Assembly: GCA_024279475.1 (NCBI GenBank)
Contig: JAJRRM010000043.1
Location: 1 to 33,879 of the forward strand
Origin: Alphaproteobacteria bacterium
GTDB lineage: Bacteria; Pseudomonadota; Alphaproteobacteria; 16-39-46; JAJRRM01
DNA length: 33,879 bases
Direction of reading: 5' to 3'
This document shows positions 8,714-18,451 of this stretch, piece by piece. The first letter of the stretch is position 1, and the number at the start of each line of letters is the position of its first letter. A program made the translations under genes and the position numbers. The notes beneath the pieces are model-generated. The model saw nothing but the letters and a program-made list of their open reading frames with translations. It was not told the origin of the DNA and made no database searches.

Positions 8714-9625
8714 TCAAGCTTCCTTATTTTTATTCATAGCCTTAATAGTCTCTCTAACACCCTCTTCTAGTGGCGTAAAAGAAAAATTTGGAAAGGTTGT
8801 ATGACAAAGAGTTGGATCAAATCTTCTATACGTAGGATGTGAAGATCCTGGTTTTTTTATTATTTCTACAGGTTTATCAAAACATTTTGAAACTAACTTT
8901 GCTAAATCATAAAAAGAAATAGATCTGTCTGAAGCTCCATTTAATATACCAGATATTTTCTGTGATATTATTTTTTCAATAATATCTACTAAGTCTTTTA
9001 TATATATATGGCTTCGTGTATCTTTCCCCTCACCAAAAATAGAAATGGTGTCATTCTTAAATGCCTCTCGACGAAATCTATTAGGACCATATGAATTATG
9101 CGTATCTCCTGGTCCATAAACTAAGGTTGGTCTAAGTATAGCTAGTTTTTCAGGAGCTATGTTTTCCTGAAAGATAATTTCCCTAGCTCTATGCATTGAT
9201 CCATAAGTATCAACTGGTGCTGCCAAAGTTTCTTCACTTACCAAACTTTTATCAAAATTATAAACTGCATCTGAACTTATATATATAACATTTGGCTCAT
9301 TGTTTGCCTTTTTTAAAGCATCGCAAACATGCTTAGCCATAAGTATATTTTTAATATAAGTATCTACACCTTTACCTTTATCTGGTGTAAGAGCAGCTAG
9401 TAAAATAACAACTTCAGAGTTCTCAATAAGCGGAATAAGTTTCTCTACACTTTTATCTTCTAAGAGATTTATATCTTTAGATGTAACTGGGTATACCGTA
9501 TAATTCTTCTTTTTTAAGCAATCTTCAAGATTAACTCCTATGAAACCTCTTGCTCCTATTACTAAAATCTTTTGAGGGGGATTTTCATTTTTTTTTAAAT
9601 TATTTTTAAGCATATTATTTTTCAC
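8714..9625 (-). CDS. NAD-dependent epimerase/dehydratase (extended SDR) with YxxxH in place of YxxxK
   Basis: ILVIGARGFIGVNLEDCLKKK Rossmann motif; DTYGSMHRAREI; RPTLVYGPGD. Confidence 0.8.
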   Translation of the reverse strand: MKNNMLKNNLKKNENPPQKILVIGARGFIGVNLEDCLKKKNYTVYPVTSKDINLLEDKSVEKLIPLIENSEVVILLAALTPDKGKGVDTYIKNILMAKHVCDALKKANNEPNVIYISSDAVYNFDKSLVSEETLAAPVDTYGSMHRAREIIFQENIAPEKLAILRPTLVYGPGDTHNSYGPNRFRREAFKNDTISIFGEGKDTRSHIYIKDLVDIIEKIISQKISGILNGASDRSISFYDLAKLVSKCFDKPVEIIKKPGSSHPTYRRFDPTLCHTTFPNFSFTPLEEGVRETIKAMNKNKEA

Positions 9626-9660
9626 TTTCTATAACTCTATTTATTATCTTTAGCCCTACT

Positions 9661-10947
9661 TTAACAAAAAGAAAAGTATTCCACCTTTTTATTAAATTTA
9701 ACTTGCTTTAAAAGTCCATAGGGGTCAACTACAAATTTCAACTCTTTCAACTTAGAAAATTTCTCCTGAGAGATATTTCTAAATATAGGCCAGGGAGTCA
9801 TGACAAACAAAACCTCCACTTGATTTATAACCTCCTCAATAGTAGAAGAAATATTAATATCTGAAAGCATCAAAGGAAGCTCTTTCACTTGAGGGTCATA
9901 AGCAAAACAATCAAAAGTTTTCAATTTTGACATTAGCTGAACAGCTGGAGAGTTTTTTATAGAATGCGTATTTTCTTTATACGCTATACCTAGGAATCCT
10001 AGTTTAGGAAATTTTTTCATCTTTGGCATTATAGTTTCATAGAAAATACGCAGTGGCCAATCTTTACGGTAATAACTATTTCGTATAAACCCTTGTACGG
10101 TGGATGCTTCTGTTGCATGTTTGTTGGAAAGAGTAATTATACTACATAAATCTCTTTCAATATTTCCGCCCGATATACCAAGCCCTGGACTTAAATATGC
10201 ATAGGATCCAATCCGTCTATCTAACTTTAAAGCAGGTGCTATTTCACTCCATTTAGCTCCAATTTTCTCACAAATTTCCTCTAATGTATTAGAAACTGAA
10301 ACACTTGCTGCTAAAAAAACATTGATACAAATTTTACAAAATTCTGCACTCTCATAAATCATAGGAAGAATAGGACAACCATAAGATTCTAGGTAGTCTA
10401 TAAAATTACGACTTAAAATCTGATTTTTATCAGAAATCCCTACAATATATCTCTCCGGATACAAAGCTCTTTGCATAGCAATGCCAAAAACTAAAGTCTC
10501 TACTTGATAAAAAAGCCTTGATGTATCAATATCCTGTTTCTTGAGTTTTTCAGCAAGTTTTCTAGTAAAGCCCGGTTGAACTTGGCTTAAAATTACGACA
10601 CAGCCTTTTTTTGGCCAGTGAGGAGATACTTTATCAACAAGCTCTAATATGCTTGTTAAGTCACTTTTACCCTTATCATCTGTTGGTATATCAGGAGAAA
10701 TATACACAATATCACAAGACTCAATATCCCCAGGTTCATAAGTAAAAGTAATATTAGGCTTATAGGCTATCATAACTTCTTCAAACCCAGGTTCCTTAAT
10801 AGGGTAGTTTCTTTCCTTAAGCCGTTTAACCAAATTTATATTAGGATCAAAAAAAACAACTTCATTTTTTTTTGTAAGAGCTGCAGCTCCAGATATGAGA
10901 CTTAAGTGTGTTAAACCTACAAAACCAATTTTAAATGCCATGAGCAC
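9661..10947 (-). CDS. UDP-glucose/GDP-mannose dehydrogenase family protein lacking the canonical catalytic Cys
   Basis: FKIGFVGLTHLSLISGAAAL; SAEFCKICINVFLAASVSVSNTLEEIC; LSPGLGISGGNIERDL; LGFLGIAYKENTHSIKNSPAVQLM. Confidence 0.82.
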   Translation of the reverse strand: MLMAFKIGFVGLTHLSLISGAAALTKKNEVVFFDPNINLVKRLKERNYPIKEPGFEEVMIAYKPNITFTYEPGDIESCDIVYISPDIPTDDKGKSDLTSILELVDKVSPHWPKKGCVVILSQVQPGFTRKLAEKLKKQDIDTSRLFYQVETLVFGIAMQRALYPERYIVGISDKNQILSRNFIDYLESYGCPILPMIYESAEFCKICINVFLAASVSVSNTLEEICEKIGAKWSEIAPALKLDRRIGSYAYLSPGLGISGGNIERDLCSIITLSNKHATEASTVQGFIRNSYYRKDWPLRIFYETIMPKMKKFPKLGFLGIAYKENTHSIKNSPAVQLMSKLKTFDCFAYDPQVKELPLMLSDINISSTIEEVINQVEVLFVMTPWPIFRNISQEKFSKLKELKFVVDPYGLLKQVKFNKKVEYFSFC

Positions 10948-10953
10948 TCCTCT

Positions 10954-11925
10954 TTAGATATTTTTTACTGAAATTCCCCCTCGGATCTTTCGGATTAATT
11001 GACGCACTGATAAAGGGAGTATTTTTTTAAAACTCCTCCAGAAACCTCTAATAATTAATCTTTTAAGAAGAAGAGGCGTTATATAATTCCTATATCTTTT
11101 CGAAGATAAAAGCCACCATAAAGCTCGAAAAGAAACCTCGTACACTATACCGCTTTCTCTAAAATTTTTATAATCTGTTGGGTATTCATTTTTAAGAACA
11201 TCTAAGGTTTTATAGAATGTTCTTTTCTGACTTTTTTTATTACATAATCCAATAGAAGAGTAAGAATCATCTCTTACACAAAACCATGTCAAAATCTCTG
11301 GAACGTAGCAAGCACCATAACGAAGAGCTAGCAAAAAAATAGCAAATAAATCACCATTCCGCTCTAAATCTGAGCGAAAAGAGCCAACTTCTAAAAGTTT
11401 TTTTTTATGAAAAATACAAGACAACGATGGAAAGGTAAAGTAGCTTTTTTTAATTAATTTCTTCATCTCTAGTGCTGAAAAATATCTGCTCTTAGAAGAG
11501 AACCAGAAAGGAAACTTCTCATAATTTTCTGTTTTTTCTACAAATTCTCCAGCATCAGAAAAAACAAATCCTGCGTTAGGGTAGTTTTCTATAATTTTCA
11601 TAGATTTTTCAAAAAAATTAGGCTCAACTATATCATCTACAGCACCTAGGTGAACATACGTTCCCTTTGCCTTGTCTACAGCCGTAGCAATAGCTTCAGA
11701 AATTCCTTTGTTTTTTGTATGAAAAATTACCTTTATAAAATTAAATTTTTCTGCATATTTTTTGATAATATCAACACTTTTATCAGTTGATCCATCATCT
11801 ACAATAATTAATTCTAAAAAAAAATCTTTTTGTATCAAATGTTGTTCAATAGCCCTGGGTAAATATTTACAATGATTATAGTTTACCAAAACTGCTGAAA
11901 CTGTATGCTTCATTAAAGGACACAC
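10954..11925 (-). CDS. Family 2 glycosyltransferase
   Basis: VSAVLVNYNHCKYLPRAIEQHL..ELIIVDDGSTDKSVDIIKKY. Confidence 0.85.
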   Translation of the reverse strand: MCPLMKHTVSAVLVNYNHCKYLPRAIEQHLIQKDFFLELIIVDDGSTDKSVDIIKKYAEKFNFIKVIFHTKNKGISEAIATAVDKAKGTYVHLGAVDDIVEPNFFEKSMKIIENYPNAGFVFSDAGEFVEKTENYEKFPFWFSSKSRYFSALEMKKLIKKSYFTFPSLSCIFHKKKLLEVGSFRSDLERNGDLFAIFLLALRYGACYVPEILTWFCVRDDSYSSIGLCNKKSQKRTFYKTLDVLKNEYPTDYKNFRESGIVYEVSFRALWWLLSSKRYRNYITPLLLKRLIIRGFWRSFKKILPLSVRQLIRKIRGGISVKNI

Positions 11926-12839
11926 TTATTATAAAGACTTTTTAATTTCTCTTGAATCCAAATATCATGATCAATATTAGTGTATCCATTTTTACACATA
12001 TCCAGGAATGCTTTATACTCTAATTCCCATGTTGGATCTGGTTGTACCAAGGTGTATGATTTTTCTGTAGGCCGACCACTGGGAAGCTTTCTCTTTCTTA
12101 AAGTAAAAGTTGACGGTCCCCACTTACACAAAGAGGATATATGAGCGCTCCCTTTTTCTGCTAATATTTCAGCTGTAAAATGATTTCGCCAAGACAAAAG
12201 CGTCATATCAAACTGAACAAACATATCTGAAGATTTCTTAGGATCATTAGAAAACGAAAGGAAATCAAAAGCTTTGTTTTCAAAAGTTGCTCCTCTTATC
12301 ACAGAAAAATTCTGATTTCTATCACCAAACCAGAATAAAAAAGTATCCAGCAAATGGGATCCCAAATCTGGCAAAACGCCATATCCTTTGTCTCTCCACA
12401 TAGAATTTTTTACTAAACGAGCTGTTCCATTACCATAAAAAAACCTCACCTGATAAATTTTACCAAGATCACCAGACTGAATAAGCTCTTTCATTCTTAC
12501 AAAGTGTGGCTCAAACCGATGATTATATGCTGTGCAACAAGCAACAGAATTTTTCTCAGCTACCTCTTTTAAATCAAGTAGTTCTTTTGTAGAGCCTAAA
12601 AACAAAGGTTTTTCAACCAAAACATGTTTACTATTTTCCAGCAGATACGATAAAATTTCCTTTTTCTCTGTATCCGGTGTACAAACAAAAACCGCATCAA
12701 AGCTCTCTAAGGGAACCTCTTGAATATTTTTATAATCTGCCCCTTCATAATAGGGATCAACAATACCTATACAAGAATCTCCTGCTACAGCAGATCTTTT
12801 TTTTCCTTGAACACCATAACCTACCGTTAAAAATCGCAT
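11913..12839 (-). CDS. Gfo/Idh/MocA family oxidoreductase
   Basis: VGYGVQGKKR nucleotide-binding motif; AVFVCTPDTEK; KHVLVEKPLF EKP motif. Confidence 0.85.
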   Translation of the reverse strand: MRFLTVGYGVQGKKRSAVAGDSCIGIVDPYYEGADYKNIQEVPLESFDAVFVCTPDTEKKEILSYLLENSKHVLVEKPLFLGSTKELLDLKEVAEKNSVACCTAYNHRFEPHFVRMKELIQSGDLGKIYQVRFFYGNGTARLVKNSMWRDKGYGVLPDLGSHLLDTFLFWFGDRNQNFSVIRGATFENKAFDFLSFSNDPKKSSDMFVQFDMTLLSWRNHFTAEILAEKGSAHISSLCKWGPSTFTLRKRKLPSGRPTEKSYTLVQPDPTWELEYKAFLDMCKNGYTNIDHDIWIQEKLKSLYNKCVL

Positions 12840-12845
12840 ACTATT

Positions 12846-14408
12846 TTATTGCTTTTTATGATCAAATTTAACTTTTCTCTCAAGAACCTCTATTTTATTT
12901 AGGATATCTTGAGATGTTACTGGAATATTGCCATCATACTCACACTCAACAGCCGCAGCTAAAGAACCCAAAATAGCTGCAACAGCTTCATTTTTAGTTA
13001 CATAAAGAGCTAAGCATGCGTACGACAACAAAGCATCTCCCGAACCAACTGCATCTACTACGTGGTCTGTAAGGTTACCTACGGAAAAGAAAGATCTATG
13101 ATCTGCTTCTGGCAACTCTCGGCATGTTATTAAACCACGCTCTCCTAGTTTCAAAATTAAAGTTTTGCATCTAGATGCTTTCTTTATATCAAAAGCTAGA
13201 TTTCGAACAACAGAATCTTGATCAGCCAAAGAAAATCTTGCTTCTCTCTCATTTGGGGTAATAAGATCAAAATCCTTAAAATCTATAATGTTACCCCAAC
13301 GACTAGCTACCTGACTATCTGCAACCTTAAAAACGTTTGAAGGGATACTTTTAATTAAAATATCCAAGGTGCTTTTATTAAATATTCCATGTCTAAAGTC
13401 ACTAAAAACAATAATATCTACTTCTGTTGAACGTATATTATATTCTATCAAGCTAAGCGTTTTATCTGAAATAGATCTATTATCAACAGTATCTACTTTT
13501 AATAGACGGTAACCCCCTGCAATAAAAGCATTTTTATTAGTGGTTGGCCGTGTTTTATCAATTATATCCAAGGTTTTAACGCCAGATGTCCTTAAATCAC
13601 TTAAAACGAGATCTGCATACTTATCTTCTCCCAAAACTGTTGAAAAAATAACATCAGCACCTGCAGCTTTAATATGCTTAGCTACTACAGCAGCCCCTCC
13701 TACATAGTCCTCTTTTTTATCATAACGAAGACTCATAGTTGGTGTTTTTGTTCCGCTACCTATAGGCGTACAGTATGTATAACTATCTACAATAGTATCT
13801 CCTACAACATGGACTTTAATATTTTTTAATTTTTTTATTGTTGTACGCAAAGTATTAAAATCGATATTTTCTGCGTCCATAAGAGCCATTACACGCTCAA
13901 CTTCTATAGCAGGAGGTTCAATATTAATTAAAGCGGATGATGAATAGACAATATCACCAGGCGTAAAAAGCATTTCTCCCCCATAGCTTTCTATCACATC
14001 TATCTCTTCTTTTGTTTTTGGGTGAACAGCTCCTTTTACATACTCATATCCTTTTGCAAAGTAATCAGGTTTAATAGCTCTCAAATTTTCAAGAGGGATT
14101 TCATCACTATCTGTTAAGACATAATCTACAACTTCTAGGGCAGCTAAGTTAATTTCCCTTAGCTCTTGTGGTATATAGGGTCTATAAGCATCTTTTTTAA
14201 TATGTCTATCACCTGTAATACTAACAATAAGAATATCCCCCTTGCTTTTAGCATACATCAAATGTCGTATATGGCCTGGGTGAACCACATCAAAAGTTCC
14301 ATGACACATAACAACTTTTTTCTCTCTGGGAAACGTACCTATTTCTTTTAGCAGATCCTCTATTTTTTTTATTTTATGACCTACAATAGCTTTATTAATT
14401 TTATCCAT
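12846..14408 (-). CDS. HldE-like bifunctional protein with swapped order: N-terminal cytidylyltransferase-like domain, C-terminal PfkB/RfaE-type sugar kinase
   Basis: N-terminal VVMCHGTFDVVHPGHIRHLMYAKSKGD (HxGH); C-terminal YVGGAAVVAKHIKAAGADVIFSTVLG and VVDAVGSGDALLSYACLAL (PfkB). Confidence 0.88.
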   Translation of the reverse strand: MDKINKAIVGHKIKKIEDLLKEIGTFPREKKVVMCHGTFDVVHPGHIRHLMYAKSKGDILIVSITGDRHIKKDAYRPYIPQELREINLAALEVVDYVLTDSDEIPLENLRAIKPDYFAKGYEYVKGAVHPKTKEEIDVIESYGGEMLFTPGDIVYSSSALINIEPPAIEVERVMALMDAENIDFNTLRTTIKKLKNIKVHVVGDTIVDSYTYCTPIGSGTKTPTMSLRYDKKEDYVGGAAVVAKHIKAAGADVIFSTVLGEDKYADLVLSDLRTSGVKTLDIIDKTRPTTNKNAFIAGGYRLLKVDTVDNRSISDKTLSLIEYNIRSTEVDIIVFSDFRHGIFNKSTLDILIKSIPSNVFKVADSQVASRWGNIIDFKDFDLITPNEREARFSLADQDSVVRNLAFDIKKASRCKTLILKLGERGLITCRELPEADHRSFFSVGNLTDHVVDAVGSGDALLSYACLALYVTKNEAVAAILGSLAAAVECEYDGNIPVTSQDILNKIEVLERKVKFDHKKQ

Positions 14409-14433
14409 AACCTATCTCTCATTTATTCAAACT

Positions 14434-15423
14434 TTAAGAAAGAACTTCAAACCAAACTTTTGTTGCCTTTTTTATAGCCTCTTTATCCCATAAAGGGGCT
14501 TCCTTCCAGTAATCAATAACCTCTAGCATCTTACCAACACCTTCCTCAAAAGTTACCTCTGGCTTCCAGTTAAGTTCTGATGTTATTTTTGAAATATTTG
14601 CATATGTACAATCAGGCTCACCAGGTCTTTTTGGAAGATATTTCACTTCTCCACCTAGTAAATCAACCAATTTATTTACTGTTTGGGGGTTTCCAGCACC
14701 GAGATTATAGACTTCACCTACTTTATCTGTTTCTGCTGCTGCAAGAAAAGCTTTTGCAACATCTGTTACATATAAAAAATCTCTAGATTGTGTTCCATCT
14801 CCTACAACAGTAAAAGGAGCCTTTTCTATTTTCTGCTTCAAAAACACACCAAAGACAGCTCCATAAGCACCTGTCGTCCTAGATCTTGTTCCATATGCAT
14901 TAAAAATTCGAACAGAATTAACAGGCAATTTATAAACATCTTTCCAGTGAAATGCTGCTTGTTCTCCCAAATACTTACTTAAAGCATAAGGGTAGAGCGT
15001 TGAAATAGGGTGATTTTCTTTTGTAGGAACCTCTGCTTTTCCGTAGCAAGAGGAAGAAGCTGCATAAACAAATTTTTTAACACCAGCTGCCTTAGCACAC
15101 TCTAGCATATGCACCGTTCCCTGAACATTAATAGACATATACTCCAGAGGTTTTTCTATAGAAGGTACAATATCGCCTATTCCAGCAAAATGAAACACAT
15201 ACTTAGCCCCTTTAAAAAAAGGATCGTTTGCCTCATAGCTTCGTATATCACGTTTTTCAAAAGAAAAATCTGGATTATCTTTTAGGTGCTGAATATTAGT
15301 AGAATTTCCTCCTAAAAGGTTATCTATAACGTTTACTCTATAACCTTTTTTAAGTAAAAGGTCTACCATATGGCTCCCAATAAACCCAGCTCCACCTGTA
15401 ACTACAGCAAGTTTTTTTATCAT
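14434..15423 (-). CDS. NAD-dependent sugar epimerase/dehydratase (extended SDR)
   Basis: LAVVTGGAGFIGSHMVDLLLKKGYRVNVIDNLLGG; YPYALSKYLGEQ; RIFNAYGTRSR. Confidence 0.88.
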   Translation of the reverse strand: MIKKLAVVTGGAGFIGSHMVDLLLKKGYRVNVIDNLLGGNSTNIQHLKDNPDFSFEKRDIRSYEANDPFFKGAKYVFHFAGIGDIVPSIEKPLEYMSINVQGTVHMLECAKAAGVKKFVYAASSSCYGKAEVPTKENHPISTLYPYALSKYLGEQAAFHWKDVYKLPVNSVRIFNAYGTRSRTTGAYGAVFGVFLKQKIEKAPFTVVGDGTQSRDFLYVTDVAKAFLAAAETDKVGEVYNLGAGNPQTVNKLVDLLGGEVKYLPKRPGEPDCTYANISKITSELNWKPEVTFEEGVGKMLEVIDYWKEAPLWDKEAIKKATKVWFEVLS

Positions 15424-15444
15424 TTAACACCCTATAAAAATTAT

Positions 15445-16458
15445 TTAAGCCACAGCTTTATTTTTAAGAACGCGCACATTAGAGTATTTATCTGCATTCA
15501 TGCTATCGGGAAGATTTCCTGCTGAAAAAGCCTTACACAATCCTCGCACAGCATCTTCAACAGAATACTTTGGTATAAACCCAATTTTCTTATTTATTTT
15601 TTCAGAATTTATATGGTACGATCGCAGATCATTTGACTCAGACACCTCTATCTCTATTGATTTTCCTGGGATTTCCTCTTCAACAACTTTTTTTACCGCC
15701 TTAGCTATATCAAGAATAGACATGTTTTGATATCCAGCATTAAACGTTTCACCCTGTATAAATTCTGATGGAGCTTCAATTAATAGCTCATATAAATCTG
15801 CCATGTCCTGAATATGTAAATTAGGGCGAAGCTGCTCTCCTCCAAACACAAGAATTTTTCTATTATTTACAGCATGGTTTGTTAAAATATTAACAGAAAG
15901 ATCTAAACGTGTTTTAGGGCTGTATCCACAAACAGTAGCTGGACGAATGGTAACACATATAAAATCATCTGACATATGCTTAAATAGAAGAGGCTCACAC
16001 AGTCCTTTAAATTTATTATAGAGCGTAAGAGGTACCAATGGATGATCTTCTGTTACATTTGGCTTATCACTTACACCATATACAGAGCTAGATGAGCAGT
16101 AGACAAAGCGTTTAACACCTGCCTTTTTTGCAGCAATAACCATCGGTTCAAAACATGTATAGTTTATAGATTCACTCAAATCTTTATCAAGCTCAAAACT
16201 AGGGTCATTTGATATACAAGCTAAATGCAGAACTGTATCAACTCCCTCGCATGCTTTCCCAAACCTATCCGTATCTCGTATATCCGCCTGTATGATTTCA
16301 AGATTTGGATGTGCCTTTAAGTTATTTTCAAAAAACAACATATCATATACAAGGACATCGTATCCTGCATTAAGTAATTGTGGCGCCAGAACATGCCCTA
16401 CATAACCCGCTCCACCTGTTATAAGTATTTTTTTAGTCATTGTCTGCATTCCTTTCAT
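15445..16458 (-). CDS. NAD-dependent sugar epimerase/dehydratase (extended SDR)
   Basis: ILITGGAGYVGHVLAPQLLNAGYDV; SSSSVYG; LYNKFKGLCE. Confidence 0.87.
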   Translation of the reverse strand: MKGMQTMTKKILITGGAGYVGHVLAPQLLNAGYDVLVYDMLFFENNLKAHPNLEIIQADIRDTDRFGKACEGVDTVLHLACISNDPSFELDKDLSESINYTCFEPMVIAAKKAGVKRFVYCSSSSVYGVSDKPNVTEDHPLVPLTLYNKFKGLCEPLLFKHMSDDFICVTIRPATVCGYSPKTRLDLSVNILTNHAVNNRKILVFGGEQLRPNLHIQDMADLYELLIEAPSEFIQGETFNAGYQNMSILDIAKAVKKVVEEEIPGKSIEIEVSESNDLRSYHINSEKINKKIGFIPKYSVEDAVRGLCKAFSAGNLPDSMNADKYSNVRVLKNKAVA

Positions 16459-16470
16459 CTTCCTATTTAT

Positions 16471-17190
16471 TTAAAGCTTATACCCAGCAGAACAAGCATC
16501 ATCATAAAACATTTTAACTGTTTCCAATGAGTATTCTCCCAAATCCTTACCTATCAAATTAAGTTTAGAAAGCATACTATTTGCTACTGTTATTATATGA
16601 CAACCAACTTCATTTGCTTGGAATATATTAAAAATTTCTCTTGGACTTGCCCAAAGCAATTCAAGATTAGGGTTGTATTTTAAAATATCTACACTCTCCT
16701 TCATAATAGGAAGAGGATCAACGCCTGTATCTGCAATGCGACCAGCAAAAACAGAAACTATAACAGAAGACTTCCCTTTAACCGCCTTAGAAACAATTTT
16801 AACTTGGTCTAAAAGAGTTATAGCAGTAATATTAAGATTCACTCCCTCTAAAGTTAAATCTCTTATAAGCTCTTCTGTGGATTCTCCTTTAGAGGTCGAA
16901 ATAGGTATTTTAACATAAATGTTTTTACCATATGACGCTATTTTCTCTGCCTGTTTAGCCATTGTAGGCAAATCATCAGAAAAAACCGCTAGAGAAACAG
17001 GGTATGTAGAAAATTTTTGAGCGACAAACCTAGAAAATTCCTCATAATCTACAACGCCTGCTTTTTTCATTAAAGTAGGATTTGTCGTAAATCCTTTAAC
17101 ATATGGATTTTTTGTCATATCAATCATAGACTTAATATCTGCACCATCTGCAAATATCTTAACTTTCAAAGTGTCTAGTTGTGGCACCAT
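16471..17190 (-). CDS. Transaldolase / fructose-6-phosphate aldolase-family protein
   Basis: VKIFADGADIKSMIDMTKNPYVKGFTTNPTLMKKAGVVDYEEF; YVKIPIS; LNITAITLLDQ; VSVFAGRIADTGVDP. Confidence 0.88.
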   Translation of the reverse strand: MVPQLDTLKVKIFADGADIKSMIDMTKNPYVKGFTTNPTLMKKAGVVDYEEFSRFVAQKFSTYPVSLAVFSDDLPTMAKQAEKIASYGKNIYVKIPISTSKGESTEELIRDLTLEGVNLNITAITLLDQVKIVSKAVKGKSSVIVSVFAGRIADTGVDPLPIMKESVDILKYNPNLELLWASPREIFNIFQANEVGCHIITVANSMLSKLNLIGKDLGEYSLETVKMFYDDACSAGYKL

Positions 17191-17722
17191 TTTTCTCTCT
17201 TTCTTTTATTAACTCTACTGCTTTTCTAACGCTACAAATTTCTAAAAAAGGTTCTCTTGGTTGAGGCTCATTGTAATTATAATTTAGAAAAAAGCAAGAG
17301 CAGTTAACCGCTTGTCCAGCCTCTATATCTCGCCATCTATCTCCTATTAAAAAACTTTTCTTCAGATCAATGTTCCACTTTTTTTTTGCCTCTATAATCA
17401 TACCTGGTTTAGGTTTTCGGCAACTACAGCAATCATCATTTGTATGAGGACATACATAAATATCATCTATTGGCGCCAGTTCTAGCAGCTTTTTATGACA
17501 GTCATCCACGAATTTTCTTGATGATTTTCCACTTGATATATCGGGTTGATTCGTTATTACAATATTCAAAAAACCGAGTTCTTTTGCTTTTTCAAGTCCC
17601 TCTACAACCCCCGGAAGCAACTGAAACTCTTCTAATGTTTTAGGAGGGTAGGACTTACCTTCTACTATATAAGCCTTATTAAGAACCCCATCACGATCCC
17701 AAAAAAGGGCTTTGTTACGCAT
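17159..17722 (-). CDS. gmhB: HAD-family heptose-bisphosphate phosphatase (GmhB-like)
   Basis: ALFWDRDGVLNKAYI; ITNQPDISSGKSS; CPHTNDDCCSCRKPKPGMI; SFLIGDRWRDIEAGQAVNC. Confidence 0.85.
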   Translation of the reverse strand: MRNKALFWDRDGVLNKAYIVEGKSYPPKTLEEFQLLPGVVEGLEKAKELGFLNIVITNQPDISSGKSSRKFVDDCHKKLLELAPIDDIYVCPHTNDDCCSCRKPKPGMIIEAKKKWNIDLKKSFLIGDRWRDIEAGQAVNCSCFFLNYNYNEPQPREPFLEICSVRKAVELIKEREKNGATTRHFES

Positions 17723-18382
17723 TTAATTAGAGCTAATTTCTTCTGTACTTTCCCATTTACATACATGTTCTTTCAATTTTGGATGGGACACCAAACAATG
17801 CCATAAAACTCCCTGAAAAGCTTCTGTATGGGGCGTTATCATTTTTGGATCATCAACAGGAACATTAACAACAACATCTCCCACTTCCTTTGTATAACCT
17901 CCATCTCTCCCCACAATTCCAAAAATCTTAACACCTTCTTCTTTACACAATTTCAAAGCCTTAACTATATTAGTACTTATATTCTTTTCAAGACTTCCAC
18001 CACCAACAGAAAAAACGAAAACCGCATCTTTATTGTTAATACGACTCCCCTTTAACCAAGAAGAAAATATTGTATCCCAACCCTCATCATTAGCTCTTGC
18101 TGTTAATTCGGAAACGTTATCAACAGGTGTGTACGCTTCAATATTGCATATTTTACGAAAATCATTCACAGCATGACTACAATTAGCTGCACTGCCTCCT
18201 ATACCGAGTAAAAACAGCCTACCTTCCCTTTTTTTAAGGGAAACGAGTTCATCTACTAATTTTTCAAGAGATTTAAAATCCACATTTTTTGCAATTTCAG
18301 AAGTTTTTCTTAAAAAAAATTCTGCATGAGATTTTTCCATATACTTTATTTCTCCGTTATTTTTTAATAGATACTTAGTCAT
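17723..18382 (-). CDS. SIS-domain phosphosugar isomerase (GmhA-like)
   Basis: GRLFLLGIGGSAANCSHAVNDFRK; FVFSVGGGSLEKNIS; IFGIVGRDGGYTKEVGD. Confidence 0.82.
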   Translation of the reverse strand: MTKYLLKNNGEIKYMEKSHAEFFLRKTSEIAKNVDFKSLEKLVDELVSLKKREGRLFLLGIGGSAANCSHAVNDFRKICNIEAYTPVDNVSELTARANDEGWDTIFSSWLKGSRINNKDAVFVFSVGGGSLEKNISTNIVKALKLCKEEGVKIFGIVGRDGGYTKEVGDVVVNVPVDDPKMITPHTEAFQGVLWHCLVSHPKLKEHVCKWESTEEISSN

Positions 18383-18451
18383 TTATAGTATTGTGAAGAG
18401 TACTTAAAAATATTTTTTTAAGCAACCCTCTTAAGAACATATCTGCCTATA

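Noticed and set aside
14580-14982. Plus-strand ORFs antisense to the SDR at 14434..15423
   Set aside because: Shadow ORFs; the minus-strand product has full SDR motifs.
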